32,465 bases of DNA from an uncultured bacterium. GTDB taxonomy: Bacteria > Nitrospirota > Thermodesulfovibrionia > Thermodesulfovibrionales > Thermodesulfovibrionaceae. This document shows, one piece after another, positions 1 through 7,848 of the stretch; within the stretch, counting starts at the first letter, position 1; each line of letters starts with the position of its first letter. The notes below the pieces were generated by a model that did no database searches, was not told the DNA's origin, and saw only the letters and a program-made list of their open reading frames with translations. Both the position numbers and the translations under genes were made by a program. The DNA lies in assembly GCA_937924475.1 (NCBI GenBank), contig CALDSV010000039.1, forward strand, positions 1-32,465, written 5' to 3'.

Positions 1-39
1 GCAAGATCAGTAGCACTATTGCCATACATTGAGCTCTAA
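1..39 (+). CDS. rpsR: C-terminal end of ribosomal protein bS18 (partial)
   Basis: Frame 1 is open from the first base and ends at TAA 37-39, giving the tail ARSVALLPYIEL. This matches the typical end of bS18 (RAR..ALLPY plus a few residues), a small-subunit protein that binds 16S rRNA beside bS6. Only 12 residues are visible, so the call rests on that short motif. The gene lies just upstream of the DUF507 pair and probably shares a transcript with it. Confidence 0.55.
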   Translation, partial: ARSVALLPYIEL

Positions 40-44
40 TAAAA

Positions 45-326
45 ATGAGGATACCTAAGAACTGGATACCTTACATTACCCACAATATAATTGAAAACTT
101 GATAAAAAAAGGACTGATTGAATCAATGGTACCTTATGAACAATTAATTGAAGAAGCTGAAAAATTGATACTTGAAGAACTGATGGTGGAAGACAGGCTT
201 AATGAAGAGGTCAGAGAGCTACTAAAAAAATATGAAGCAGAAATAGAAAAAGGTAAATTAGACTACAGGAAACTTTTCGAAATGACAAAACAAAAACTTG
301 TAAAGCAGAGGAATTTAGTATTATGA
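45..326 (+). CDS. DUF507 family protein, copy 1
   Basis: A 93-residue, highly charged, mostly helical soluble protein with no signal peptide or membrane segment. Its opening (MRIPKNWIPYITHNIIENL), the LI.KG block and the long acidic-basic second half fit the DUF507 family, whose function is unknown. It begins 5 bp after the putative rpsR stop, and its stop overlaps the ATG of the next gene (ATGA at 323-326), so the two are translationally coupled. No clear Shine-Dalgarno sequence precedes this ATG, which suggests reinitiation from rpsR. The next gene is a paralogue. Confidence 0.75.
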   Translation: MRIPKNWIPYITHNIIENLIKKGLIESMVPYEQLIEEAEKLILEELMVEDRLNEEVRELLKKYEAEIEKGKLDYRKLFEMTKQKLVKQRNLVL

Positions 327-601
327 TGCTATCAGACGAGAAAATTTCTCATACCTCTCATGTATTATTTAATGGTTTAATAAGTAAAGGTTTAATTACA
401 TTAAAAGCTGATGAACAGGAAGTCAGAAGAGAGATTAAGAGAAGTTTTATTCAAGCATTAAAAATTGGGGAAGCTATTGATGAGATAGTAAAGAGAAAAC
501 TTCAATCTTTCTCGAAAAAAATTGTAGAAGGAAGTCCTGAGTGGAATATTCTATACAAAAAATTTTTTGAAGAAGAAGAGAAAAAAAGATTTGGTCGTTG
601 A
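323..601 (+). CDS. DUF507 family protein, copy 2
   Basis: 92 residues, colinear with the preceding DUF507 protein: a short N-terminal block around H-x-L-x-x-G-L-I-x-K-G-L-I, then charged helices ending in a lysine/glutamate-rich tail. The tandem arrangement with a 4-bp overlap suggests the two products may form a heteromer, but that is inference. ATG codons exist at 323 and 326; the first gives the ATGA overlap. The stop TGA at 599-601 overlaps the start of the HNH gene. Function is unknown. Confidence 0.75.
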   Translation: MMLSDEKISHTSHVLFNGLISKGLITLKADEQEVRREIKRSFIQALKIGEAIDEIVKRKLQSFSKKIVEGSPEWNILYKKFFEEEEKKRFGR

Positions 602-915
602 TGAATACTTTTATTCCTATTGTTTCAGAAGATGAAATAAAAAGAGAGAAACACAAGGCAAGAATCTTAAGAAAATCAAGTTGGTGGCGAAAAAAGATCT
701 CAAAGGGAGAATGTTATTATTGTGGGAGAAAAATCGCTCCAAAGGAATTGACAATGGATCATTTAGTCCCTTTAATAAGGGGAGGTAAGTCAACAAAAAG
801 CAATTTAGTACCTTGCTGCAAAGATTGCAACAATAGGAAAAAATATCTTCTCCCAATTGAATGGGAAGAGTACCTTAAAAAGTTAAATCCCATTGACCCT
901 CAAAGCATTCTCTAA
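601..915 (+). CDS. HNH endonuclease family protein
   Basis: 104 residues from the ATG at 601, which overlaps the previous stop as TGATG. A TTG one codon earlier would also read. The second half is a compact HNH zinc-finger nuclease domain: C38-x2-C41, then D53-H54 (TMDHLVPLIRGG), N68, and CC-x2-C ending at C76 followed by NN. The DH pair is the usual metal-binding and catalytic site. Small stand-alone HNH proteins of this kind nick or cut DNA, but the target cannot be read from sequence. It has no methylase or homing-element neighbour and is coupled to the DUF507 genes. It converges on the CDF gene, overlapping it by 4 bp. Confidence 0.8.
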   Translation: MNTFIPIVSEDEIKREKHKARILRKSSWWRKKISKGECYYCGRKIAPKELTMDHLVPLIRGGKSTKSNLVPCCKDCNNRKKYLLPIEWEEYLKKLNPIDPQSIL

Positions 916-1775
916 TCATCTCTTTTTGGTTCAACATGAACGATTACATCTACTACATCAGGAAATTCATCCTTTATTAATCTCTCTACTTTTTCTGCTA
1001 TATCATGTCCTTCTTTAACAGTTATTGAAGATTTTACAAAAATTTTAAGATCTACAAAAATTTGTCCAGCTGTTCCTCTTGTTCTTATATTTTCACAGGC
1101 CTGCACATCAGAACAAGAGCTAATTATTTTTTTGATTTGAGATCCGTCGATTAATGCTCTATCAATTAGCAAATCTGTTGACTCCTTAAGTATTTTCACA
1201 GCTTCGCGTGCCACCAAAACTCCTATGATTAATCCTGCGATAGAATCGAGAATGTAAAATCCGGATTTAATAAAAAAAATAGTCAATATTATTCCGCAGG
1301 TAATGAAGATATCAGTTTTTGTATGAGAAGAATCAGCAATCAAAAATTCACTTTTTAGTTCCATTCCTTTCTTTCTTTCGTAGAGAAAAACAAAGATATT
1401 AACTGAAATAGTAAAGACAAGAATGATGAAAGTTTTTTCATCAATTTCAGGTTTTTTCGTGTTAAAGAGAGATTCATAAGCTCCTTTGATAATTTCCAGA
1501 GATGTAAATCCCATTAGAATTCCTATAAAGACAGCAAAGACTGTTTCATATTTTCTGTGTCCATAAGGATGTTCTTTATCAGGAGGCCGGCTTGCCAGGT
1601 ATATTCCTATTAGTCCGCCAATGTTGCTAACACCATCAAAAAGTGAGTGAAAACCGTCTGAGTAGATGGCTAAAGAATTAACTTTGAGTCCATAGATTAT
1701 TTTTGCAAGGGAGACCAATAGATTGAGGCAGAGAGTTATTAATAATACTTTTTTTATCTTTTTTGTTCTATCCAT
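912..1775 (-). CDS. Cation diffusion facilitator (CDF) metal-ion exporter
   Basis: 287 residues from the ATG at 1775; a TTG at 1781 would add two. It is a normal-length CDF antiporter with about six membrane helices and a C-terminal cytoplasmic ferredoxin-like dimerisation domain. The first ligand pair is H-x3-D in helix 2 (H43 and D47, in YSDGFHSLFDG) and the second is H150-x3-D154 in helix 5 (ADSSHTKTD). This H/D arrangement is usual in zinc- or iron-type members rather than the D-x3-D of manganese members. RPPDKEHPYGHRK between helices 2 and 3 is a family hallmark. The product should move divalent metal out of the cytoplasm. Its start overlaps the end of the DUF1460 gene, so the two form one transcript. 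Confidence 0.9.
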   Translation of the reverse strand: MDRTKKIKKVLLITLCLNLLVSLAKIIYGLKVNSLAIYSDGFHSLFDGVSNIGGLIGIYLASRPPDKEHPYGHRKYETVFAVFIGILMGFTSLEIIKGAYESLFNTKKPEIDEKTFIILVFTISVNIFVFLYERKKGMELKSEFLIADSSHTKTDIFITCGIILTIFFIKSGFYILDSIAGLIIGVLVAREAVKILKESTDLLIDRALIDGSQIKKIISSCSDVQACENIRTRGTAGQIFVDLKIFVKSSITVKEGHDIAEKVERLIKDEFPDVVDVIVHVEPKRDD

Positions 1776-2472
1776 TTTCAAATAGGGGTTTATAAATTAT
1801 AACTCCTTTTTTCTTCTTGACATACTCCATAAAATCATCATCTACAACTTTCCCCTTCAGGCTTGATGCATGCCTTAGAATAATTTCTTTTTCTCTCTTG
1901 ATTACAAGGCCTACATGTGATACATCAAGTCCTTCTTTAGAAGTAAAAAAGCCGCAGTAGTAAACTGAGTTAAGTTTATCTATTACTTTAAAAATTTCAT
2001 TAGAGGGTATGTATATAATTTTCTTAGTCATAAGTGGTAAGCTGTCTATCCATTTTTTTTCTTGGTCTTTCTTATTGAGAATTTTAATTTTTCTTTCACA
2101 TAGACAATCAGCAATTTTTTGGGTAATATTTTCTACAGTAGAAATTGTATCCCATTGAGAAAAAAAATGCCTTCTATTTAGAAAGTTGATATTACTTTCG
2201 AAGTATCTTATAATTGTTAAGTGGCTTATAAAGGAATAAAAATCGCGGGATAATCTCAAAGCTTCTAAATATTCAAGAAAGGTCATGCAATCAACACCTT
2301 CAAAATAAACGGTTATTTGCCTTTTTTTCTCAGCCTCAATGGAAATTGAATTTTTTTTATAGGGAGTATTTAGAAAAAATTCTGAAATTTTGATTAGTTT
2401 ATCTTTACCCTTTAAATTCGAAACTTCTTCAAATATCCTGTTTAATTCAATTTTTCCCTCTTTAAATATCAT
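1768..2472 (-). CDS. DUF1460 N-acetylmuramoyl-L-alanine amidase-like protein
   Basis: 234 residues matching the DUF1460 family, cysteine peptidase-like proteins related in fold to NlpC/P60 and proposed to act on cell-wall peptides. The candidate nucleophile is C62 in GVDCMTFLEYLEAL. Candidate histidines are H186 (LDVSHVGLV) and H201 (LRHASS). No signal peptide is evident, although the family is often exported, so the compartment is uncertain. The ATG at 2472 has no Shine-Dalgarno sequence but sits 5 nt after a minus-strand -10 box (TATCAT, 2483-2478), which suggests a leaderless mRNA. It is divergent from the nagA-like gene, which would fit cell-wall recycling. Confidence 0.75.
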   Translation of the reverse strand: MIFKEGKIELNRIFEEVSNLKGKDKLIKISEFFLNTPYKKNSISIEAEKKRQITVYFEGVDCMTFLEYLEALRLSRDFYSFISHLTIIRYFESNINFLNRRHFFSQWDTISTVENITQKIADCLCERKIKILNKKDQEKKWIDSLPLMTKKIIYIPSNEIFKVIDKLNSVYYCGFFTSKEGLDVSHVGLVIKREKEIILRHASSLKGKVVDDDFMEYVKKKKGVIIYKPLFENG

Positions 2473-2476
2473 ATGT

Positions 2477-2483
2477 TATGATA
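2477..2483. promoter_or_regulatory. Overlapping divergent -10 boxes between the DUF1460 and nagA-like genes
   Basis: The heptamer TATGATA reads as TATGAT on the plus strand (2477-2482, preceded by TGT, an extended -10) and as TATCAT on the minus strand (2483-2478). Each box ends 5 nt before an ATG (2488 plus; 2472 minus), so both transcripts would start at or next to the initiation codon. Neither gene has a Shine-Dalgarno sequence. The -35 regions are poor. Confidence 0.6.
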
Positions 2484-2487
2484 AAAC

Positions 2488-3306
2488 ATGTCATTAATTG
2501 ATATCCACTTTCACGGAACAGATAAAATTGACATAAAAGAAGCAGAGACCTCTGAAGAGATTCTTCAAATTGCAAAAGAAAATGGAGATAGAGGAGTTAG
2601 CGGTTTTCTACTAACCCTATATCCAGATGATCCTCAAAAAATGAGAAAAAAACTTTCAATCATAAAAAAAGCAATTGCTGAGCAAAGAGATGGAGCAAGA
2701 ATTTTAGGTGTTTATCTTGAAGGTCCTTTTATTAATCCTCTTTGGGCTGGTGCTCTGGATAGGAGTAAGTTTTTACAACCAAATATTGATAAATTCAAGG
2801 AAATAGTAGAAGGTTTCGAAGAGATAGTAAAAATTATCACCATAGCTCCTGAATTACCAAATGCCATTAAATTAATAGAAGCCTGTAATAGTTTAGGAAT
2901 AGTAGTAAGTCTGGGTCACTCAGATGCTACCTTTGGAGATGCTCAAGATGCTTTTAAAGCAGGAGCTAAATTAATAACTCATCTATTCAATGCTATGCGA
3001 GGTATTCATCATAGAGAACCAGGCCTTGCAGGGTTTGGACTAATGAATGAAGAAATATATGTGGAGGTTATTGCTGATGGAAGACATATTGACGATGAAG
3101 TTATAAAATGGATTTTTAAAATTAAAAATCCCTTAAGAATAATTCTTGTCTCAGACATGGTAAAGGACATAGGATATGGAAGATTAATTAAGGGAGGATC
3201 CATGAGTTTAAATGATATAAAAAAAAGACTTTTAAATATGAACATAGAAGAGAAAAAAATTGAAAGAGCAACTTCTTGGAATGCAAAAGAGTTATTAAAA
3301 ATATAG
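2488..3306 (+). CDS. nagA: Compact N-acetylglucosamine-6-phosphate deacetylase-like amidohydrolase
   Basis: 272 residues, clearly NagA-like but about 100 shorter than the usual 370-390. The TIM-barrel active-site residues are present in order: H-x-H (H7, H9), the metal-binding Glu E78 in LEGPFI, H144 in SLGHSDA, H165 in THLFNAM, H200 in ADGRHI and the catalytic Asp D223 in VSDMVKD. The protein starts directly at the barrel, so the N-terminal half of the small beta-sandwich domain is absent. The C-terminal stretch with the usual G-x-I-x-x-G-x-x-A-D-hydrophobic closure is also missing. Expected chemistry is deacetylation of GlcNAc-6-phosphate in amino-sugar recycling; the short form leaves substrate uncertain. 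It is probably leaderless. The stop lies 2 bp from the convergent DksA-like gene. Confidence 0.8.
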   Translation: MSLIDIHFHGTDKIDIKEAETSEEILQIAKENGDRGVSGFLLTLYPDDPQKMRKKLSIIKKAIAEQRDGARILGVYLEGPFINPLWAGALDRSKFLQPNIDKFKEIVEGFEEIVKIITIAPELPNAIKLIEACNSLGIVVSLGHSDATFGDAQDAFKAGAKLITHLFNAMRGIHHREPGLAGFGLMNEEIYVEVIADGRHIDDEVIKWIFKIKNPLRIILVSDMVKDIGYGRLIKGGSMSLNDIKKRLLNMNIEEKKIERATSWNAKELLKI

Positions 3307-3308
3307 AT

Positions 3309-3674
3309 TTATTCCATTTTTTCTTTTTCTTCTTGCTCTATTTTACATTCAATACACAAATCTGTTACAGGTCTTGCCTCAAGTCTTTCAATAGGGATTT
3401 CAACTCCGCAGGCTTCACAAATACCGTATGTTCCGTTTTCAATCTTTTCAAGAGTTTTTTCGATTTTCTTAAGTAGTTTTCTCTCTCTATCTCTCAATCT
3501 TAGAAGAAAACTTCTATCAATCTCCTGAGATGCTATATCACCAATTTCTGACAAGTTTCCTTCTGCTGGAAGATTAGATAACATTATTCCTGCATCTATG
3601 AGGATTTGTTCCTTTTGCTTTATGAGTTTTCTTTTAATTTCTTCAATTTTAATTTGTCTTTCATTTTTTTTCAT
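3309..3674 (-). CDS. DksA/TraR family C4 zinc-finger protein
   Basis: 121 residues: a charged coiled-coil half (about 1-80) followed by a C4 zinc finger, C86-x2-C89 (ICEACG) and C107-x2-C110 (LCIECK). GTYGICEACG.EIPIERLEARP is the family signature. Members bind RNA polymerase in the secondary channel, or act as small zinc-finger regulators. DksA proper carries acidic residues at the coiled-coil tip; here the sequence near residue 46 is EIGDIASQEIDRS, which resembles general DksA/TraR proteins more than E. coli DksA. No clear Shine-Dalgarno sequence precedes the ATG. It converges on the nagA-like gene. Confidence 0.88.
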   Translation of the reverse strand: MKKNERQIKIEEIKRKLIKQKEQILIDAGIMLSNLPAEGNLSEIGDIASQEIDRSFLLRLRDRERKLLKKIEKTLEKIENGTYGICEACGVEIPIERLEARPVTDLCIECKIEQEEKEKME

Positions 3675-3891
3675 AATTTTTTTAGATTATCAGAAAAGGT
3701 TGACATTAGTCAAATACATAAAGATAACTTATATATCGAAAGATGGATTCTGTTGCTTAAAGGTATCCTTGCAAAGAAGGATTTTATGTCCGCTTAAAGG
3801 TTGCATAGATACTTGCATTAAACCAAGGGAGTAGGGGGCATTGAAAGCATAGAGAAGTAAACTCAGTTTTTTTCCTTAAGGGGTTGTAAAA
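3675..3891. other. Unassigned intergenic sequence with direct repeat and hairpin
   Basis: No credible gene is seen here. On the plus strand there is a possible promoter (TTGACA 3700-3705, weak -10 near 3723-3729). It is followed by a 10-bp direct repeat GCTTAAAGGT (3755-3764 and 3792-3801) and between them a 6-bp hairpin, ATCCTT/AAGGAT (3765-3770 with 3777-3782). This could encode a small RNA, but no known family was recognised. Confidence 0.3.
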
Positions 3892-4143
3892 TCAGATTGC
3901 AAAGCCTAAATAAAAGGCAATTTTGTAATGATAATATCTACTGTAATTACGAGCGAAACCATAGCTTAGCAAATCAATCTTGGGGTGGAAGAAAAAGTCC
4001 CGACGCAATATAAACCTCATCGGCTTTTTACGCTCAAGAGGGTCATAATAAAATTGTTTAGGTCGCCTGTAAGTATCATAGTCATGATAAAGATTAAAGA
4101 TTGAAATAATAGAAATGTTAAAAGGAATTGCATAAGCATCCCT
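3892..4143 (-). pseudogene. Remnant of a protein gene, C-terminal fragment
   Basis: The minus strand is open for 83 codons from 4143 to a TGA at 3892-3894, with a protein-like composition: aromatic- and arginine-rich, with strings such as RRPKQFYYDPLERKKPMRF and ending in AFYLGFAI. In-frame stops lie immediately upstream (TAA at 4146-4144), and the only internal ATG, at 4020, would leave 42 residues. It looks like the 3' end of a once longer gene, possibly an outer-membrane or exported protein given the alternating aromatic tail. The parent was not identified. Confidence 0.35.
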
Positions 4144-4239
4144 TTATATCACTCTCTAAAAAACGGTTTTAATGATGATTTCTTGCCAGCAAAGGAGGCC
4201 ATTGATTTTTTTACTTACTTGTGTGACAATAAAGAAGAC

Positions 4240-6321
4240 ATGAACAGATTAATTCATGAAAAAAGTCCCTACCTAAGACAACACGCCCACAACCCTGTTG
4301 ATTGGTATCCTTGGGGAAAAGAAGCTTTTGATAAGGCTTTGAGAGAAAACAAGCCTATTTTTTTATCTATTGGATATTCGACCTGTCATTGGTGTCATGT
4401 AATGGAAAAGGAGTCCTTTGAAGACAAAGAGATAGCTGATTTGTTAAATAATTTTTTTGTCTCCATTAAAGTGGACAGAGAGGAAAGACCTGATATAGAC
4501 AGTCTCTATATGAAGACATGCTATGTTTTTCAAAACAGAGGTGGTTGGCCTCTTTCGGTTTTCATGACACCTGATAAGAAACCTTTTTACGTAGATACAT
4601 ACATTCCAAAGGAAGACCTCTATGGGAAAATAGGCTTTAAAAATCTCCTCTTAAGAATTTCAGAGCTTTGGGAAAAGGATAGAGAAAAACTCTTTGAAGT
4701 CTCAGGCAAGGTTTTTGAGAGTTTAAAAAAATATACACAAAAAAGTCTCATAAAAATTAATTTAAATGAAGGAACAATTCGCAAAGCCTATGAGGCTTTA
4801 AGACTAATTTTTGATAGACAGCACAAGGGATTTGGTACAAAGCCAAAATTTCCTTTACCACTAAATCTTCTTTTCCTACATAGATACTTTTACAGGTATG
4901 GCGATAAATCTTCCTTAGACATGAGTCTCCAAACTTTGAGGAGAATGAGAAGAGGTGGTATTTATGATCATATTGGTTTTGGCTTTCACAGATACTCTAC
5001 AGACAGGGAATGGATACTTCCTCATTTTGAAAAGATGCTCTATGACAATGCTCTTTTAATGATTTCTTATACAGAGGCTTATCAGATTACAAAGGATGGT
5101 TTCTACAGAAAAGTTGCTGAGGAAATAGGTGATTATCTCTTAAGAGATCTTATGAGTCCTGGTGGAGCCTTTTATTCTGCTGAAGACGCTGACAGTGAAG
5201 GTGAGGAGGGCAAATTTTACTTGTGGGATTACAGAGAGATTGAAGAAATTCTTAACAGTGAGGAGTTTAAGATTTTCATTACTTTTTATCCCATTTCAAA
5301 AGAGGGAAATTTTTATGAGGAAGCAACAGGACAAAAAAATGGTAAAAACATCATATATCTTTCGGAGGATTTTGAAAATTTAGAAAATGCCTTAGGATTA
5401 AGTGGAGAGAAACTCCATAGCTTATTAGAGAGAATGAGAGAAAAACTCTACAGTGCTCGACTAAAGAGAGTAAGACCTTTTAGAGATGAGAAAATTCTAA
5501 CCGATTGGAATTGCCTTGCTACTGTAGCTTTTTGCAAAGCAGGAACGGCTTTTCGAAGAGAAGACTATTATAAAGTAGCTGAAAACTCCATGAATTTTAT
5601 ACTAAATAAGTTATTTGATAGTAAAGGTATCCTACTACACAGGTATGCCTATGATGAATCATTCATTTTTGGATACATTGAAGACTATGCAAACCTTATT
5701 TGGTCTTTGTTAGAATTATATTTTACAAATTTTAAGAGTGAATATCTAATGAAAGCTTGTGAAATGACAGACCATGCCTTAAAGCATTTTTGGGATTGGG
5801 AAAAAGGAGGATTTTTTAATACTGCCAATTATGCTGAAGTGGTATTAGAGAGATTAAAAGACTATTATGATGGTGTAACACCATCAGGAAACTCAGTTAT
5901 GGCATATAATCTCATAAGATTATCAAGATTAACAGGCAATAGAGAGTATGAAGAATTAGCTATGAAAACTTTAGATTCTTTTGCCCATGAGATAGATAGA
6001 TTCCCCACTTCTTATATCTTTGCTTTGATTGCTGTGGACCTCTTAGTTAATGGTTCCATGGAACTGGTTACAGTAATTGAAAATCAAAAGAACAGCGAAA
6101 TTGAATTTTTAAGGGATATTCAGACTAAATTTTTTCCTGATTTGAACTTCTTGTTAAAGGATACTCTAACAGAAAAATTAAATGAGAATTTAAAGGAGCT
6201 ATCAAATCTTGAAAGCAAGACCACATACTATCTCTGCAGAAATTTTGCATGTCAATATCCAACTAATGATAGAGATAAACTACTCTCCACGATTTTCAGA
6301 GATAAAACTTTTACGTCCTGA
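4240..6321 (+). CDS. YyaL/SPATA20-type protein: thioredoxin-like domain plus six-hairpin glycosidase-like domain
   Basis: 693 residues from the ATG at 4240, where the conserved family N-terminus [19 protein letters not shown] begins. An in-frame TTG at 4183 would add 19 unconserved residues. An AAAGGAGG at 4191-4198 lies too far from 4240 to be its ribosome site and would suit a start nearer 4202-4210, so the start is not fully settled. Residues 1 to about 165 form the thioredoxin-like DUF255 domain with C49-H-W-C52 ([10 protein letters not shown]) and [10 protein letters not shown]. The remainder resembles the alpha/alpha-barrel of GlcNAc 2-epimerase-like proteins, with [25 protein letters not shown] and [14 protein letters not shown] typical of the family. 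The biochemical role is not settled. The product is soluble, with no signal peptide. Confidence 0.9.
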   Translation: MNRLIHEKSPYLRQHAHNPVDWYPWGKEAFDKALRENKPIFLSIGYSTCHWCHVMEKESFEDKEIADLLNNFFVSIKVDREERPDIDSLYMKTCYVFQNRGGWPLSVFMTPDKKPFYVDTYIPKEDLYGKIGFKNLLLRISELWEKDREKLFEVSGKVFESLKKYTQKSLIKINLNEGTIRKAYEALRLIFDRQHKGFGTKPKFPLPLNLLFLHRYFYRYGDKSSLDMSLQTLRRMRRGGIYDHIGFGFHRYSTDREWILPHFEKMLYDNALLMISYTEAYQITKDGFYRKVAEEIGDYLLRDLMSPGGAFYSAEDADSEGEEGKFYLWDYREIEEILNSEEFKIFITFYPISKEGNFYEEATGQKNGKNIIYLSEDFENLENALGLSGEKLHSLLERMREKLYSARLKRVRPFRDEKILTDWNCLATVAFCKAGTAFRREDYYKVAENSMNFILNKLFDSKGILLHRYAYDESFIFGYIEDYANLIWSLLELYFTNFKSEYLMKACEMTDHALKHFWDWEKGGFFNTANYAEVVLERLKDYYDGVTPSGNSVMAYNLIRLSRLTGNREYEELAMKTLDSFAHEIDRFPTSYIFALIAVDLLVNGSMELVTVIENQKNSEIEFLRDIQTKFFPDLNFLLKDTLTEKLNENLKELSNLESKTTYYLCRNFACQYPTNDRDKLLSTIFRDKTFTS

Positions 6322-6335
6322 CTAATAAATACCTA

Positions 6336-6524
6336 AGTGCGAAGATTTTGAAAAGACTGCATGGCAATCTTTTCTTATCTACTGTCCGTAGAGATGCAAA
6401 AAATAAGAGATTGCTTCGGGTGACTTCCTCACCCTCGCAATGACGGAAGAGATTGCCACGGCTCACTTTGTGAGCCTCGCAACAGCGGATTGCTTCGGGC
6501 ATCTAAAAATGCCTTTGCATTGAC
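6336..6524. repeat. REP-like palindromic repeat cluster (four units)
   Basis: Four degenerate units lie in this convergent intergenic gap. They are 6336-6369 (TGCGA ... GACTGCATGGCAATC), 6408-6446 (GAGATTGCTTCGG ... CGCAATGACGG), 6450-6487 (GAGATTGCC ... CTCGCAACAGCG, with the inner hairpin GGCTCAC/GTGAGCC) and 6487-6524 (GGATTGCTTCGGGCAT ... ATGCCTTTGCATTGAC). The same family recurs near 9.4, 27.2 and 29.8-30.1 kb. The hairpins could also protect the 3' ends of the flanking messages. Confidence 0.8.
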
Positions 6525-6648
6525 AATAAAAAGATATCGTAATCAAAAAAAGGCTTTAGAATTTATGTAAAAAAGTTCTTCCCTTTACTATAAAAAGGTC
6601 AATGAAATTAAAGAGGCATCTGTAAATTAAAAGAAAAAGAGTCTTACT

Positions 6649-7848
6649 CTAAATCTTATCAAGAGCCTGTTTCAAATCATTCATTAAATCTTCTATGTCT
6701 TCAAGACCAAGAGCAATTCTTACAAGGTTATCAACTATACCTATGCTCTTGCGATATTCCTCAGGATAGTCAAAAAAGGACATGGTAGACATTTGAGTAA
6801 TTAGACTTTCGCTTCCTCCAAGACTTGGAGTAATAAGAAATAGCTCCAGAGAGTCTATAAATTTCCACGTTTTTTCATTGTCTCCCTTTATGAGAAAGGT
6901 AATTACGCTTCCAAACCCTCTCATTTGAGATTTAGCTATTTCATGATCAGGATGAGATTTAAGCCCCGGATACCATACCCTTTCAACCTTTGGATGGGAC
7001 TCTAACATTTCAGCTATTGCCTGGCCTCCCCTGTTGTGATGCTCCATTCTAAGAGCAAAAGTTTTGAGCCCTCTTTCCAGTAAAAAGCAGGTCATGGGAG
7101 AAGGAGTTGCTCCAATCATTCTTTGTATTTTATTTAGCTCCTCTAAAACACTACTTTTGCCAAGCACAACACCAGCAAGAAGGTCATTATGCCCTCCTAA
7201 GTATTTGGTGGCTGAATGAATGACAATATCTATGCCAAAGTCAATTGGTTTAAGGTTATATGGAGTTGCTAAGGTAGAATCTATCATGGTCATTATGCCA
7301 TATTTTTTTGCAATCTTAACTACTGATTTAAGATCTATAACTCTCAAATAGGGATTAGTAGGTGCTTCGGTAAAAATTATGTTGGTATTCGGTCTTATTG
7401 CAGCCTCTATAGCTTCTGCTTGAGGTTCAACTAATGATACTTCTATGCCAAATTTTTCAAGAAAATTGGTGGCAAAATCTCTTGTTTGCCTGTAGCAATC
7501 ATTTGTAAATATTATATGTCCATCTGGTTTCATATAAGCCATTATAGTAAGTATCACAGCGCTCATTCCTGTAGAGAAAAGTATTGCTCTTTCAGCTCCT
7601 TCAATGGCTGCTAATTTTTTCTCGCAAACCTCTTGCGTAGGATTTCCATATCTACCATATTCATGTTCTCTGATTATTTGTCCTTCTTTTTTTGACTTCA
7701 TGAAATCCCATACTTCTTGACAATTATCAAAATAAAAATTTGAGGTATGAATAATTGGAGTTGTTACCGAATGATAAGAATTTTTTATTTTTGAAAGTCC
7801 ATGTATTGAAAGTGTAGAAGTTTTCCATTTTTTTGATTTTTCAGACAT
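6649..7848 (-). CDS. Cys/Met-metabolism PLP enzyme (cystathionine gamma-synthase/lyase family)
   Basis: 399 residues from the ATG at 7848, which has the Shine-Dalgarno sequence AGGAGGG. An upstream start at 7965 would run 39 unconserved residues into thrC. It is a full-length fold-type I PLP enzyme: YGRYGNPTQ near residue 64-72, FSTGMSA (about 91-97), EAPTNP (161-166), the D190 region (MIDSTLATP) and the Schiff-base lysine K215 in SATKYLGGH. The family covers cystathionine gamma-synthase, cystathionine gamma- and beta-lyases and O-acyl-homoserine sulfhydrylases; sequence reading alone does not separate them. Pairing with threonine synthase, which competes for activated homoserine, favours cystathionine gamma-synthase or a sulfhydrylase in methionine synthesis. 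Its start overlaps the thrC stop by 8 nt. Confidence 0.88.
   Translation of the reverse strand: MSEKSKKWKTSTLSIHGLSKIKNSYHSVTTPIIHTSNFYFDNCQEVWDFMKSKKEGQIIREHEYGRYGNPTQEVCEKKLAAIEGAERAILFSTGMSAVILTIMAYMKPDGHIIFTNDCYRQTRDFATNFLEKFGIEVSLVEPQAEAIEAAIRPNTNIIFTEAPTNPYLRVIDLKSVVKIAKKYGIMTMIDSTLATPYNLKPIDFGIDIVIHSATKYLGGHNDLLAGVVLGKSSVLEELNKIQRMIGATPSPMTCFLLERGLKTFALRMEHHNRGGQAIAEMLESHPKVERVWYPGLKSHPDHEIAKSQMRGFGSVITFLIKGDNEKTWKFIDSLELFLITPSLGGSESLITQMSTMSFFDYPEEYRKSIGIVDNLVRIALGLEDIEDLMNDLKQALDKI

Noticed and set aside
4183-4239. TTG start for the YyaL-like gene
   Set aside because: The 19 residues it adds precede the conserved family N-terminus, and the AAAGGAGG lies after this TTG, not before it.
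6361-6524. CRISPR array
   Set aside because: Repeat units are palindromic, degenerate and unevenly spaced, with no spacers of constant length and no cas genes.
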